From Parvibaculum sp. (GTDB taxonomy: Bacteria > Pseudomonadota > Alphaproteobacteria > Parvibaculales > Parvibaculaceae): 40,037 bases of DNA. Within the stretch, counting starts at the first letter, position 1, and every line of letters starts with the position of its first letter. The stretch covers positions 1 to 40,037 of the forward strand of contig JAHBYK010000017.1 of assembly GCA_019635965.1 (NCBI GenBank), in the 5' to 3' direction. This document shows, one piece after another, positions 31,876-39,640 of the stretch. The translations under genes and the position numbers were made by a program. The notes beneath the pieces are model-generated. The model made no database searches. It was given only the letters and a program-made list of their open reading frames with translations, and was not told the origin of the DNA.

Positions 31876-32640
31876 CTATTCGGAAATGCCGGCGACGTCC
31901 GGCGTTTCCCATGCGAGGTGCTGGCCGCCATCGAGCGCGATCATCTGGCCGGTCATGGCGGGCGCGGAGAGGATAAACCCGATTGCGGCGTAAATCTCGG
32001 CCGGCGATGTGCCGCGGCGAAGAATGGTGGCGTCGAGCTGCTTCTGAAAGTCGGCGGCGGACTGGCGCGCATTGGCAAGCGCCGGGCCGGGGCCGATGGC
32101 GTTGACGCGGATCGATGGGGCGAGCGAGCGGGCGAGGATCTGCGTCATGTCCCAGAGTGCCATCTTGCTCACCGTGTAGGAGAAGAAGCGCGGCGTGGGC
32201 GCCCAGACGCGCTGGTCGACGATATTGACGATATTGCCTTCCGCCCCTTCGGGGAGCTGCGCGGCGAAGCCCTGCGAGAGAAGGGCGGGCGCGCGCAGGT
32301 TGATGTCGATATGGGCGGCCCAGCTTTCCGGCGTCATGGTTTCGATCTCGTCATGCTCGAAAAGCGAGGCATTGTTGACGAGAAGGGAGAGGGGCCCGAT
32401 GGCCTTCACGGCGGCGGCGACGAGACCTTGCGTGGCTGCGAGGTCCGAGAGGTCGGCCTGCACCAGCTCTGCCCGGCCGCCCGCGGCGCGGATTTCCGCC
32501 TGGACTTCGGCGGCCTCGCCGGCCGAATGGTTGTGATGCAGCGCCACCGCCCAGCCGTCGCGCGCGAGGCCGCGCGCGATCTCGCGGCCGACACGCCGCG
32601 CGGCGCCGGTGACGAGGGCGGCTTTGGGTGCTGCGGTCAT
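31876..32640 (-). CDS. SDR oxidoreductase, probable FolM/PTR1-type pteridine reductase
   Basis: NADPH-dependent short-chain dehydrogenase of 254 aa. The cofactor motif TGAARRVGREIARGLA has the RRxG form typical of FolM and pteridine reductase PTR1. NNAS is at 89-92. The active site has Tyr155 and Lys159 (SYTVSK) but Asp142 (NIVDQRVW) where ordinary SDRs have Ser, as in PTR1. ALDGGQHLAW near the C-terminus also fits. Adjacency to folB supports reduction of dihydro- or dihydromonapterin substrates. GAGGAA precedes the ATG. FabG-type or general SDR activity is the alternative, but the missing Ser argues against it. Confidence 0.82.
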   Translation of the reverse strand: MTAAPKAALVTGAARRVGREIARGLARDGWAVALHHNHSAGEAAEVQAEIRAAGGRAELVQADLSDLAATQGLVAAAVKAIGPLSLLVNNASLFEHDEIETMTPESWAAHIDINLRAPALLSQGFAAQLPEGAEGNIVNIVDQRVWAPTPRFFSYTVSKMALWDMTQILARSLAPSIRVNAIGPGPALANARQSAADFQKQLDATILRRGTSPAEIYAAIGFILSAPAMTGQMIALDGGQHLAWETPDVAGISE

Positions 32641-32664
32641 TGTTTCTGTTCCTCGCCCTGTTCC

Positions 32665-33702
32665 TCAGACGGCCGGCGCATGGCCGAAGGCGAACATGGC
32701 GTAGAGATAGGCGCCATAGGCCGCAAGGAAAACAAGGCCCGCGCCGCGCCCGACCTTGCGGCCCGTCATCGCGATGGGCAGCAGCAGCACGGCGGCGCCG
32801 AGCATGACCCAGAGATGGAAGGACAGGAAGTCCGGCGAGACGGAAATCGGCGCGATGATCGCAGTCACGCCGAGGATCGCCAGAATGTTCATGATGTTGC
32901 TGCCGATGATGTTGCCGACGACGACATCGTCGTTGCGGCGGAAGACAGCCATGATGGAGGTCGCAAGTTCGGGCAGCGAGGTGCCGACGGCAATGAGCGA
33001 GAGGCCGATGACCGCGTCCGAGACGCCGAAGGTTTCGGCGATTTCGACACCGCCATTCACGACCAGATGCGCGCCGACCGGCAGACCGGCAATGCCGAAT
33101 ATGATCCTGAGCGCGATCATGCCGCGCGACATATCGGGAACTTCGATGTCGCCATGCGGCAGGTGATGGGTATCCGTCTGGCTGCCGGCGAAGGCGTCAT
33201 CCGGCCTTTCCTGCGCGGCGAGGGCGGCGGTTCCGGCTTCGGCGCAATAGGGATTCCTGCGTGCGTCCCAGCCTGAATAGACGAGATAGGCGGCGAGCAG
33301 GGAGATGAGCAGGACGCCCTGCCAGAAGGCGAGCGGGCCGACGAAGCAGAGCACGGTCAGAAGCACGCTCGCCGCGAGCATGATGATCATGTTGTGCGGC
33401 ACGGCGCGGCCGGAACAGGCAATGGGCGCGATAAGCGCCGGCAGGCCGAGGATCAGCAGAATGTTGGCGATGTTGCTGCCGACGACATTGCCGAGTGCGA
33501 TGCCCGGCGCACCGGCCAGGGCTGCCTGCACGCTGACAAGGAGTTCCGGTGCGGAGGTGCCGAAGGCGACAATCGTCAGGGCGATGAGAAGCGGTGAAAG
33601 TCCGTAGCGCGCGGCGAGCGCCGATGCGCCCTGCACCAGAAAGTCGCCGCACACGATCAGGATCAGCAGGCCGCCCGCGACCAGCAGGAACATTTCGGAC
33701 AT
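32665..33702 (-). CDS. Calcium/sodium antiporter (CaCA family, YrbG type)
   Basis: Inner-membrane cation antiporter of 345 aa, about ten helices in two inverted repeats. The alpha-repeats are unmistakable: GTSAPELLVS with GNVVGSNIANILLILG in the first half, and GTSLPELATS with GNIIGSNIMNILAILG in the second; their Glu, Ser and Asn residues bind Ca2+ and Na+. An acidic/His-rich cytosolic loop (AGSQTDTHHLPHGDIEVPD) joins the halves. The ATG at 33702 follows GAGG at good spacing; a GTG two codons upstream is possible. It lies 24 bases upstream of the reductase gene and may lead the caxA-like / folM-like / folB transcript. Confidence 0.93.
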   Translation of the reverse strand: MSEMFLLVAGGLLILIVCGDFLVQGASALAARYGLSPLLIALTIVAFGTSAPELLVSVQAALAGAPGIALGNVVGSNIANILLILGLPALIAPIACSGRAVPHNMIIMLAASVLLTVLCFVGPLAFWQGVLLISLLAAYLVYSGWDARRNPYCAEAGTAALAAQERPDDAFAGSQTDTHHLPHGDIEVPDMSRGMIALRIIFGIAGLPVGAHLVVNGGVEIAETFGVSDAVIGLSLIAVGTSLPELATSIMAVFRRNDDVVVGNIIGSNIMNILAILGVTAIIAPISVSPDFLSFHLWVMLGAAVLLLPIAMTGRKVGRGAGLVFLAAYGAYLYAMFAFGHAPAV

Positions 33703-33919
33703 CAACACGCCTCGTCAGGGAAATGGGCCGGGTGTGCCGGTGGCGGGGCGCCAGCGGCATTGCAGCGATACATGCGGTCGATGGCCCGCATTTCGGCGCC
33801 CGATCCTCTCGTCAAATGGCAGGTCCGCCCCCGGTCCCGGTCCCAAGGCATATAGGGGCGCGGCGGCGATATGGCAAGAATGCCGCCGGATTCACTATTC
33901 CGTTCGCGGTTCCGGCCGG

Positions 33920-34273
33920 TCAGGCCTCATAGATTGCATAGTGCTTGCGGGTGCGCTCCACGACTTCCCAGGTGCCGGAGAAACCGGCCGGGATGACGAA
34001 GGCATCGCCCGCCCGGACGGTCATGGCGGTGCCGCTGTCGCTGGTAATGACGCTCACACCCTCGAGGATGTGGCAGAACTCGTCTTCCGTGTAATGGACG
34101 ATCCATTCGCCGGGATCGCCCTCCCAGATGCCGGAGAAGAACTTTCCATCCTGCGAGGTATAGAGGTTCCAGCTCCGGTTCTGCGGCCTGCCCTTGACGA
34201 TCCGGTCCGGGGCGGGGCTCCCCTTTTCGGGCCTCAAATCCTTGATGTCGAAGGGGATAAGCGCCGGCTTCAT
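33920..34273 (-). CDS. Cupin-domain protein (COG3450 type)
   Basis: Small beta-barrel protein of 117 aa. The ATG at 34273 follows a strong GGGAGGAATCG and is preferred to an upstream extension. The cupin core includes WEGDPGEWIVHYTEDEFCHI followed by LEGVSVITSDSGTAMTVRAG, then DAFVIPAGFSGTWEVVERTR, typical of the COG3450 group (ureidoglycolate-like and stress-associated proteins). The His/Glu metal pattern is partial (HYTEDEFCHILEG). Function unknown. It is divergent from the acetyltransferase gene, with an inverted repeat between them. Confidence 0.82.
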   Translation of the reverse strand: MKPALIPFDIKDLRPEKGSPAPDRIVKGRPQNRSWNLYTSQDGKFFSGIWEGDPGEWIVHYTEDEFCHILEGVSVITSDSGTAMTVRAGDAFVIPAGFSGTWEVVERTRKHYAIYEA

Positions 34274-34356
34274 CGATTCCTCCCAAAGATGTTTTTTCAA
34301 TTCTACCACCTCACTGGCCGCGAGATTGCTGGGAATGGGGAGAGATTCCGCATCGC

Positions 34357-34371
34357 GTCCCGAAAAGGGAC
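34357..34371. promoter_or_regulatory. Inverted repeat between divergent cupin and acetyltransferase genes
   Basis: GTCCC-GAAAA-GGGAC, a five-base dyad in the 119-base divergent region. It may be an operator or simply a small hairpin; no partner regulator is evident. Confidence 0.25.
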
Positions 34372-34392
34372 AAGTTGGGTCAGGGCGGCACG

Positions 34393-35640
34393 ATGAGCGT
34401 TTCGAGCGAAGATTTCACCATGGTCCCGGAGGCGGGCAGGACGCCGCGGCCGCGCGGGATCAGCGCGCGCTTCCGGGCGGGGTATGAAGCGCGGCTTGCC
34501 CATGCGGCGGGGATCACGATCTACGAAACATTCGAGGCGGCCGAGCCGGTCTGGCGCGCCTTCGAGGAGCGGGCCAGGGGCACGGCTTTCCAGAGCTTCG
34601 ACTGGCTTTCGATCTGGCACGCGCATGTGGGGGCCACAGAAGGCATCGAGCCTGCCATCGCGGTGGTGGCGCGGCAGGGGGAGACGCTGCTTCTCGCGCC
34701 TTTGGGTATCGAGCGGAAGCTCGGACTGCGGCGGCTTGTCTGGCTGGGCGGGCGGCTGGCCGACTACAAGGGGCCGCTCGTTGCGCCCGAATTCGAGGCG
34801 CAGGTGCCGCCATCCGAATTTCCGGCGCTGTGGAAGCAGATCCGCCGGGCGCTGCCGCAGCATGATCTTGTGCTGCTCGAGAACCAGCCGGTGTCGCTCG
34901 GCACGCCGGAGACGCCATTCGGCAATCCCTTTGCGGCGCTTGGCGGCGATGAGGCGCCGGATGCGGCCTGGGTGTTCGAGCTGCCCGGCGATTTCGACAC
35001 CTTCACCAAACGCTACCGGGCGGAGACGCGCCGCGCCGACCGCTCGAAGCTGAAAAAGCTCGAAGCCGAAGGCGAAGTGACATTCCGCTTCGCGGCGACG
35101 CCGGAAGAGCGGCTGGCAATGGTGGAGGAGACGCTCGCGCGCAAGGCGGCACAGCTTGCCGCGCAGGGCATTGCCTCGATCTTTTCGGACGAACGGTATC
35201 TCGATGCCTTTCGCGCGCTGGCGCTGCTGCCGGAGGAGCGCAAGCTGATCGAGGCGGCGGAACTGAGGATCGACGGCATGTTCCTGTCCGGCAGTATCGG
35301 CCATCTGAAGAACGGCCGCGCCACGCTGATGGTTCATACCTATGATGCCGAGAAATTTCCGCGGCTTTCGCCGGGGCGGCTGCACCTTCTGAAGCTCATT
35401 CAATCGAGCATCGAGCGCGGGGTGGGCCTTTACGATCTTTCGGTCGGCTATGCGGCCTACAAGGAAAGTTTCTGCGAAGCGCCGACGGAGATGCGCAATC
35501 TCGTTGCCGGTGCGTCACCCATCGGGGCGCCGGCTGCCTTCGCGATCCGGCAGGGACTTGCGCTCAAACGCTTCGTCAAGAACGAACCGCGCCTCATGGC
35601 CGCGTTTCAGGCGCTGCGCGAAGGCTTCGCAAAAAAGTGA
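34393..35640 (+). CDS. GNAT acetyltransferase of the CelD/BioF2-like type
   Basis: Cytosolic protein of 415 aa with the BioF2/CelD acetyltransferase domain (GNAT fold, related to FemAB). The N-terminal part contains TAFQSFDWLSIWHAHVG and VARQGETLLLAPLGIERKLG then VWLGGRLADYKGPLVAPEF, which match the CelD family. The second half has TKRYRAETRRADRSKLKKLE, GMFLSGSIGHLKNGRATLMV then HTYDAEKFPRLSPGRLHLLK, and DLSVGYAAYKESFCE. Members are linked to exopolysaccharide, cellulose or surface modification; the substrate here is unknown. The ATG at 34393 is preferred to a TTG six codons upstream. Confidence 0.82.
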   Translation: MSVSSEDFTMVPEAGRTPRPRGISARFRAGYEARLAHAAGITIYETFEAAEPVWRAFEERARGTAFQSFDWLSIWHAHVGATEGIEPAIAVVARQGETLLLAPLGIERKLGLRRLVWLGGRLADYKGPLVAPEFEAQVPPSEFPALWKQIRRALPQHDLVLLENQPVSLGTPETPFGNPFAALGGDEAPDAAWVFELPGDFDTFTKRYRAETRRADRSKLKKLEAEGEVTFRFAATPEERLAMVEETLARKAAQLAAQGIASIFSDERYLDAFRALALLPEERKLIEAAELRIDGMFLSGSIGHLKNGRATLMVHTYDAEKFPRLSPGRLHLLKLIQSSIERGVGLYDLSVGYAAYKESFCEAPTEMRNLVAGASPIGAPAAFAIRQGLALKRFVKNEPRLMAAFQALREGFAKK

Positions 35641-35706
35641 CAGTCATATTGCCAATTTAATGGCGGCTGCCTAGTCTTGCCGGGTTTCCGGCAGGAGGGC
35701 TTCATG

Positions 35707-36315
35707 ATGCGTATGACAGGGCCGCGCGTGCTCATCGCCGTGCTGGCGGTTTTCTATGGTGTGTTCGTCTGGTGGTATGGCGGCGCGGGCAAACCGCTGA
35801 CGCCGGAGGAGACCGCGCATTATTTCGCGCTGCTGGACGGGCGCACACATTCGCATCCGAACCCTTCCCTGCGGGCTGCGATGGAGACGCTGGCGCGGAA
35901 CGACGACGGACGCGAATTCTTCATGGTGAACCTGATCGATGACCCGGAAGACCCCGAGGCGGCGGCGGCCTATAACCGGCTCATCATTCCCGAACTTCTC
36001 AAGCGCGGCGGTATTCCCGTTTTCCTCGCGCGGCCCTTTGGCCGGTTCATGGAGCCCGAAGGGCTTGAAGGCTGGGACCAGGTGGCGATCGTCCGTTACC
36101 GGAGCTTCCGCGACCTGCTCGAGATGATTACGTCGGAGCGGGCACAGGAGATCGAAGAGCTAAAGGCGGGCTCGGTCTCGAAGACGCATGTCTTTCCGAC
36201 GCATGTGCAATTCAGCTTCATCTGGGTGCGCTTCATCGTGGCGGTGCTGCTTGTTGCGCTCGGGCTGGCACTGCATCTCGCGCTCCGGCGCTTCGCCTTC
36301 TATGCGCGCAACTGA
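35707..36315 (+). CDS. Membrane-anchored DUF1330-like protein
   Basis: 202 aa with AGGAGG eight bases before the ATG at 35707 (another ATG at 35704). A membrane helix at the N-terminus (VLIAVLAVFYGVFVWWYGG) and one near the C-terminus (FIWVRFIVAVLLVALGLALH) flank a soluble domain of about 130 residues. That domain, FFMVNLIDDPEDPEAAAAYN then LIIPELLKRGGIPVFLARPF and WDQVAIVRYRSFRDLLEMI, has the strand-helix pattern of DUF1330/dimeric alpha-beta barrel proteins. The combination of a barrel domain with two membrane anchors is uncommon. It follows the acetyltransferase by 66 bases. Function unknown. Confidence 0.65.
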   Translation: MRMTGPRVLIAVLAVFYGVFVWWYGGAGKPLTPEETAHYFALLDGRTHSHPNPSLRAAMETLARNDDGREFFMVNLIDDPEDPEAAAAYNRLIIPELLKRGGIPVFLARPFGRFMEPEGLEGWDQVAIVRYRSFRDLLEMITSERAQEIEELKAGSVSKTHVFPTHVQFSFIWVRFIVAVLLVALGLALHLALRRFAFYARN

Positions 36316-36318
36316 CGC

Positions 36319-36873
36319 TCAGCGCGGGCGCTCCTCCCAGGGTTCGAGCGTGCCCGCGATGCGGCGCGGCTGCGGCGCCACGATCTGCGCGATGGCGGCG
36401 GCGGAAATCTCCTCATGGGTGAGCCAGCGCGAGGCACCGTTCTCGCGCATGAAGCCGAGGACGAGCTGCGCATAGGCGATATCCGTCTGATGGGCGAAGG
36501 CATCGGCGCGGATGGCAGCGATGGACGGCTCGCCATTGCTACCCGTCAGGATCGAACGCGAGCCCATTACTTCGACGAGGAGGCCGCCGGGCGCGATCAT
36601 GGCGTCGATGGCGGCGCGGAGCCGTTCGGCGCGCGGCCTGATCCAGGTCAGCGCGAAATCGAAGGGGGCGTGGCCGGCAAGCGCGCTCACGAATACAGCC
36701 TCGCCGTCATAGGACAGGGGGAGGCGCGTGAGCTTCGCATCGAGCGCGGCGCTGCCGAAGGAGAAGGCGCCGGCATTGCGCGAGACGAGGACGCATTCAT
36801 CGGCCTGCATGGCCACATGACGCGCGGCCGCGGCGAGCATGCCCGTGGTGCCGAGAAGGAGTGCCTTTCTCAA
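36319..36873 (-). CDS. Short Rossmann-fold protein, SDR-like
   Basis: 184 aa. It starts from a TTG at 36873 because the dinucleotide-binding motif LLLGTTGMLAAAARHVA lies directly after it and the next ATG would destroy it. SRNAGAFSFGSAALDA and DFALTWIRPRAERLRAAIDA followed by GGLLVEVMGS continue the fold. The C-terminal ENGASRWLTHEEIS resembles truncated short-chain dehydrogenase-like proteins of this size. The YxxxK active site is not evident, so enzyme activity is uncertain. It lies nine bases after the PAP2 gene and ends three bases from the convergent DUF1330-like gene. Confidence 0.65.
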   Translation of the reverse strand: MRKALLLGTTGMLAAAARHVAMQADECVLVSRNAGAFSFGSAALDAKLTRLPLSYDGEAVFVSALAGHAPFDFALTWIRPRAERLRAAIDAMIAPGGLLVEVMGSRSILTGSNGEPSIAAIRADAFAHQTDIAYAQLVLGFMRENGASRWLTHEEISAAAIAQIVAPQPRRIAGTLEPWEERPR

Positions 36874-36882
36874 GGCAGGCGC

Positions 36883-37647
36883 CTAACCGCGCACACGCTC
36901 ATAAAGCGCGAGGCCGCGATCGGTGATGCGGTCGGTGTAGCGGCGGAAGAAGCGATAGGCATGGTGCAGTGCCGGCGTACCCAGCACCAGCGCGGCGGCG
37001 GCGAAGGTGATGAAACCGCCGCCGACCAGCACATCCGTCATCCAGTGCGCGCCTGCGGCAAGGCGCGGCAGCGAGAAGATCACGGTGAGGCCGAGGGCGA
37101 TGAGGCCGACGCGCCAGCCGAAGCCGAGCCACCAGACAAGCGTGAGCAGCATGGAAACGGTTGCATGATCGCCGGGAAAGCTCGAATTGGAGCCTTCCTT
37201 GGCGCGCGACCAGGAAATGAAATCCTGAATCGAATAGTAGCTGTCGAGCGCGAGCGACGGCGAGAGGCGCGGAAAGGAAATGATCTCGCGCTGAAGCGTG
37301 ATGACGATGCCGAGCAGGATCACGGTCGCCACCGCGAAGGCGAGGCCGTGGCGGAAGCTGTCGATGCCGCCCCGCGAAATGACCGCGAGATAGAAGGAGG
37401 CGAGCACCAGCGCGGAGAAGACGTCGAAGAGACGGTCGCCGGTCAGCGCCCAGAAGGCGGCGATGCCCCGGCCCCAGGTGATGGTGGCGTTCAGCGCCTC
37501 GAAGGCGGCGACATCGAGCGCGTCCCAGGCGGCGCGCGTGGAGGGCAGCAGCCAGGAGACGAAAAGCAGCACCGCAAGACTGACCCAGCCGGCCAAGTGC
37601 TTCATGTTCCAGCGGTTCTCGAAAATGCCAGTCGTCGGGACGTTCAT
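36883..37647 (-). CDS. PAP2-family phosphatase, tandem paralogue of the fusion's N-terminus
   Basis: Polytopic membrane phosphatase of 254 aa. The ATG at 37647 is chosen because MNVPTTGIFENRWNMKHLAG aligns with the start of the upstream fusion protein (GIFENRWDMRQLA); an in-frame ATG at 37665 adds six codons. Active-site motifs: QREIISFPRLSP (motif 1 region), SFPGDHAT (motif 2, PGDH in place of the common PSGH) and LPRLAAGAHWMTD (Arg-x5-His-x3-Asp, motif 3). The nucleophile is His in motif 3. Residue order and length match the fusion's first 240 residues almost gap-free, so it arose by tandem duplication or by loss of DUF368. Likely periplasm-facing lipid diphosphate phosphatase. Confidence 0.88.
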   Translation of the reverse strand: MNVPTTGIFENRWNMKHLAGWVSLAVLLFVSWLLPSTRAAWDALDVAAFEALNATITWGRGIAAFWALTGDRLFDVFSALVLASFYLAVISRGGIDSFRHGLAFAVATVILLGIVITLQREIISFPRLSPSLALDSYYSIQDFISWSRAKEGSNSSFPGDHATVSMLLTLVWWLGFGWRVGLIALGLTVIFSLPRLAAGAHWMTDVLVGGGFITFAAAALVLGTPALHHAYRFFRRYTDRITDRGLALYERVRG

Positions 37648-37665
37648 CGCGGCCGGGTCTCCCAT

Positions 37666-37688
37666 GTCAGATTTGTGACGGGACTATA
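37666..37688 (-). promoter_or_regulatory. Promoter-proximal repeat before the PAP2 gene
   Basis: On the minus strand GCGGTTATAGT (TATAGT at 37688-37683 as a -10) is followed by a dyad GTCA-N6-TGAC (37666-37679). The same order, GCGGTTATACT then a GTGTC-N8-GACAC dyad, precedes the paralogous fusion gene. No good -35 is seen. Confidence 0.4.
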
Positions 37689-37729
37689 ACCGCAATTCGC
37701 CGCTTCGATGAAATAACGGATTTATGCTG

Positions 37730-39439
37730 TCAAATTGTCGGGATGTGGCGGCCCGCGGCGCCGTCGCCGGGCGCGGCGAGGCGTTGCAGCAGGCGATAGG
37801 CGGCGGCACCGGCCAGCATCGCGCAAAGGCCGATGATGACGCCGGTGTCGAAGGTTTCCGGTAGATAGGCCTGTGTGGCGACGAGATGGCGGGTGCCGCC
37901 GATTTCGACAAATTCGCGGTGCTGAAAGGGCCAGACGGCCAGCAGCGAGCCGCCCATGATGCCTGTGGCGGCGAGCATCAGCGGTTGCGCATGGCGGGCG
38001 AGCAGCGCGCTCAACAGCCGCGACAGGGCGACGGCGCCGAGCACAGCGCCCGCGATCAAGGGGGCGAGATAGGTGAAGTCGATACGCGCCACAGCTTCGA
38101 TCGTCGCCGCGTATTTGCCGAGCACGAGCAGCATGAGCGCGGCGGAAAGGCCGGGCATCATGGCGGCAACAGCGGCGATGAGCCCGCAAAGGAAGAGGAA
38201 CCAGATTTCGTCCGGCGTATCGACCGGCGTCAGCAAGGCCATCGAGATGCCCGCAGCGACACCGAGCACAAGCCAGAGCCATTCGAAGCCGTGCGGCAGG
38301 CCATGACGGCGAAGCATTGTGACGGTGGCGGCGGCGATCACGCCGAAGAACAGGCCGAACATGATCTCCGGCAGTTCCTGCGTCATGAGTTCCAGGGGGA
38401 CAACGCGCGAGAAGAAGGAAATGCCGGCTGCGGCGCCTGCCGTCAGCGTTACGAGAAAGACGAGATCGACATGACGCATCGCATCGAGGAGGCGGCCCGC
38501 GCGCAGGAGGCGCAGCAACTGCGCGTCGAAGCTCGCAATGTCGCGGATGAGACGGCGATAGAGGCCGAGGATCAGCGCAAAGCTTCCGCCGCTGACGCCG
38601 GGCATAAGCTGGGCGATGCCGAGCAGCGTGCCGCGCAGGAAGGGCGCCACGGGATTGGGCCCGCCTTCGCCGGCGCTGCCGATCTTCTCAATGGCGGTGA
38701 GCCAGAGATCGACCGCCCGGTCGGCTGCAAAGCGCGCCGCGCGGTTGAGGTGATGGAGGAGCGGTGTACCGAAGATCAGCGCGGCGGTGAGAAACGTGAC
38801 GAATCCGCCGCCGACCAGCGCATCGGTGAGCCAGTGGGCGCCGGCCGCCATGCGCGGCAGGGCGAAGGCGACAGTGAGGCCGAGCGCGAGAAGGCCGATG
38901 CGGCGCCCATATGCCGCCCACCAGCACAGCGTCAGCAGCATCATCACGGTGGCATGATCGCCGGGGAAACTGTGGGGTGAGGTTTCCTTGGCGCGCGACC
39001 AGGGAATCCAGGACTGGATCGAATGGGCTGTTTCAAGCACCAGCGTCGGCGACAGGCGCGGATATTCGATCAACTCGCGCTGGAGGGCGATCACCACCAG
39101 CAGGATAATCGAGACGGAGATGCCGAAGGCGAGCCCCTGGCGCAGCCGTTCCATATCGCCGCGCGAGATGATGAAGAGATAGACGGTGAGGACGATCATC
39201 GCCGAGAAATAGTCGAAACGGCGGTCGCCTGTGAGCGCCCAGAAGAGTGCGGCGGCTTCATGCAGCGCCACGCTTGCATTCATCAGGCGGAAGAAGCCGA
39301 GGTCTGCCGCATCCCAGACGATGCGCGTGGACGGCAGGAACCAGGAGCCGATGAGAAGCAGCGCCGCGGCGCTCCACAGCGCAAGCTGGCGCATGTCCCA
39401 GCGGTTCTCAAAAATTCCGGTGTCGGCGCGGTCCTGCAT
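37730..39439 (-). CDS. PAP2 phosphatase - DUF368 (PopT-type) fusion protein
   Basis: Membrane protein of 569 aa joining two activities. Residues 1-235: PAP2 phosphatase with Arg121/Arg128 in QRELIEYPRLSP, His162 in SFPGDHAT, and Arg196, His202, Asp206 in LPRMAAGAHWLTD. Residues 240-265: linker (TAIEKIGSAGEGGPNP). Residues 266-550: DUF368 with its two inverted-repeat signatures, IAQLMPGVSGGSFALILGLY (275-294) and AAMMPGLSAALMLLVLGKY (426-443). DUF368 proteins (PopT) were reported in 2023 as undecaprenyl-phosphate translocases; PgpB-type PAP2 enzymes release undecaprenyl phosphate from its diphosphate at the outer leaflet. The fusion would produce and return the carrier. The frame is continuous with no sign of a frameshift. 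Both active sites look intact. Substrates are inferred. Confidence 0.88.
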   Translation of the reverse strand: MQDRADTGIFENRWDMRQLALWSAAALLLIGSWFLPSTRIVWDAADLGFFRLMNASVALHEAAALFWALTGDRRFDYFSAMIVLTVYLFIISRGDMERLRQGLAFGISVSIILLVVIALQRELIEYPRLSPTLVLETAHSIQSWIPWSRAKETSPHSFPGDHATVMMLLTLCWWAAYGRRIGLLALGLTVAFALPRMAAGAHWLTDALVGGGFVTFLTAALIFGTPLLHHLNRAARFAADRAVDLWLTAIEKIGSAGEGGPNPVAPFLRGTLLGIAQLMPGVSGGSFALILGLYRRLIRDIASFDAQLLRLLRAGRLLDAMRHVDLVFLVTLTAGAAAGISFFSRVVPLELMTQELPEIMFGLFFGVIAAATVTMLRRHGLPHGFEWLWLVLGVAAGISMALLTPVDTPDEIWFLFLCGLIAAVAAMMPGLSAALMLLVLGKYAATIEAVARIDFTYLAPLIAGAVLGAVALSRLLSALLARHAQPLMLAATGIMGGSLLAVWPFQHREFVEIGGTRHLVATQAYLPETFDTGVIIGLCAMLAGAAAYRLLQRLAAPGDGAAGRHIPTI

Positions 39440-39454
39440 CGCTGCGGCATCTGT

Positions 39455-39479
39455 GTGTCATTGAAACGACACAAGTATA
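39455..39479 (-). promoter_or_regulatory. Promoter-proximal repeat before the PAP2-DUF368 gene
   Basis: On the minus strand GCGGTTATACT (TATACT at 39479-39474) is followed by the dyad GTGTC-N8-GACAC (39472-39455), 16 bases before the ATG. It parallels the site before the paralogous PAP2 gene. Confidence 0.4.
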
Positions 39480-39640
39480 ACCGCCGTCCGTCCTTTCGCG
39501 GATGATTTCGGGCGCCGGTTGCCGCTTTAGGGGGCGAGCGTTGCCTTTTGGATTCACTTTCGGGGGATGCGCCTGATTTCCGGTGGCGCGCCGGATGAGC
39601 AGGAAAGAGGGCCGCGCGGGGACGCAGAGGCGTGACACGC

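Noticed and set aside
37730-39439. The PAP2-DUF368 fusion as a frameshift or assembly artefact
   Set aside because: The frame is continuous through a normal linker with consistent codon use, both domains are complete, and the second domain has no start codon with a ribosome binding site of its own that I can see.
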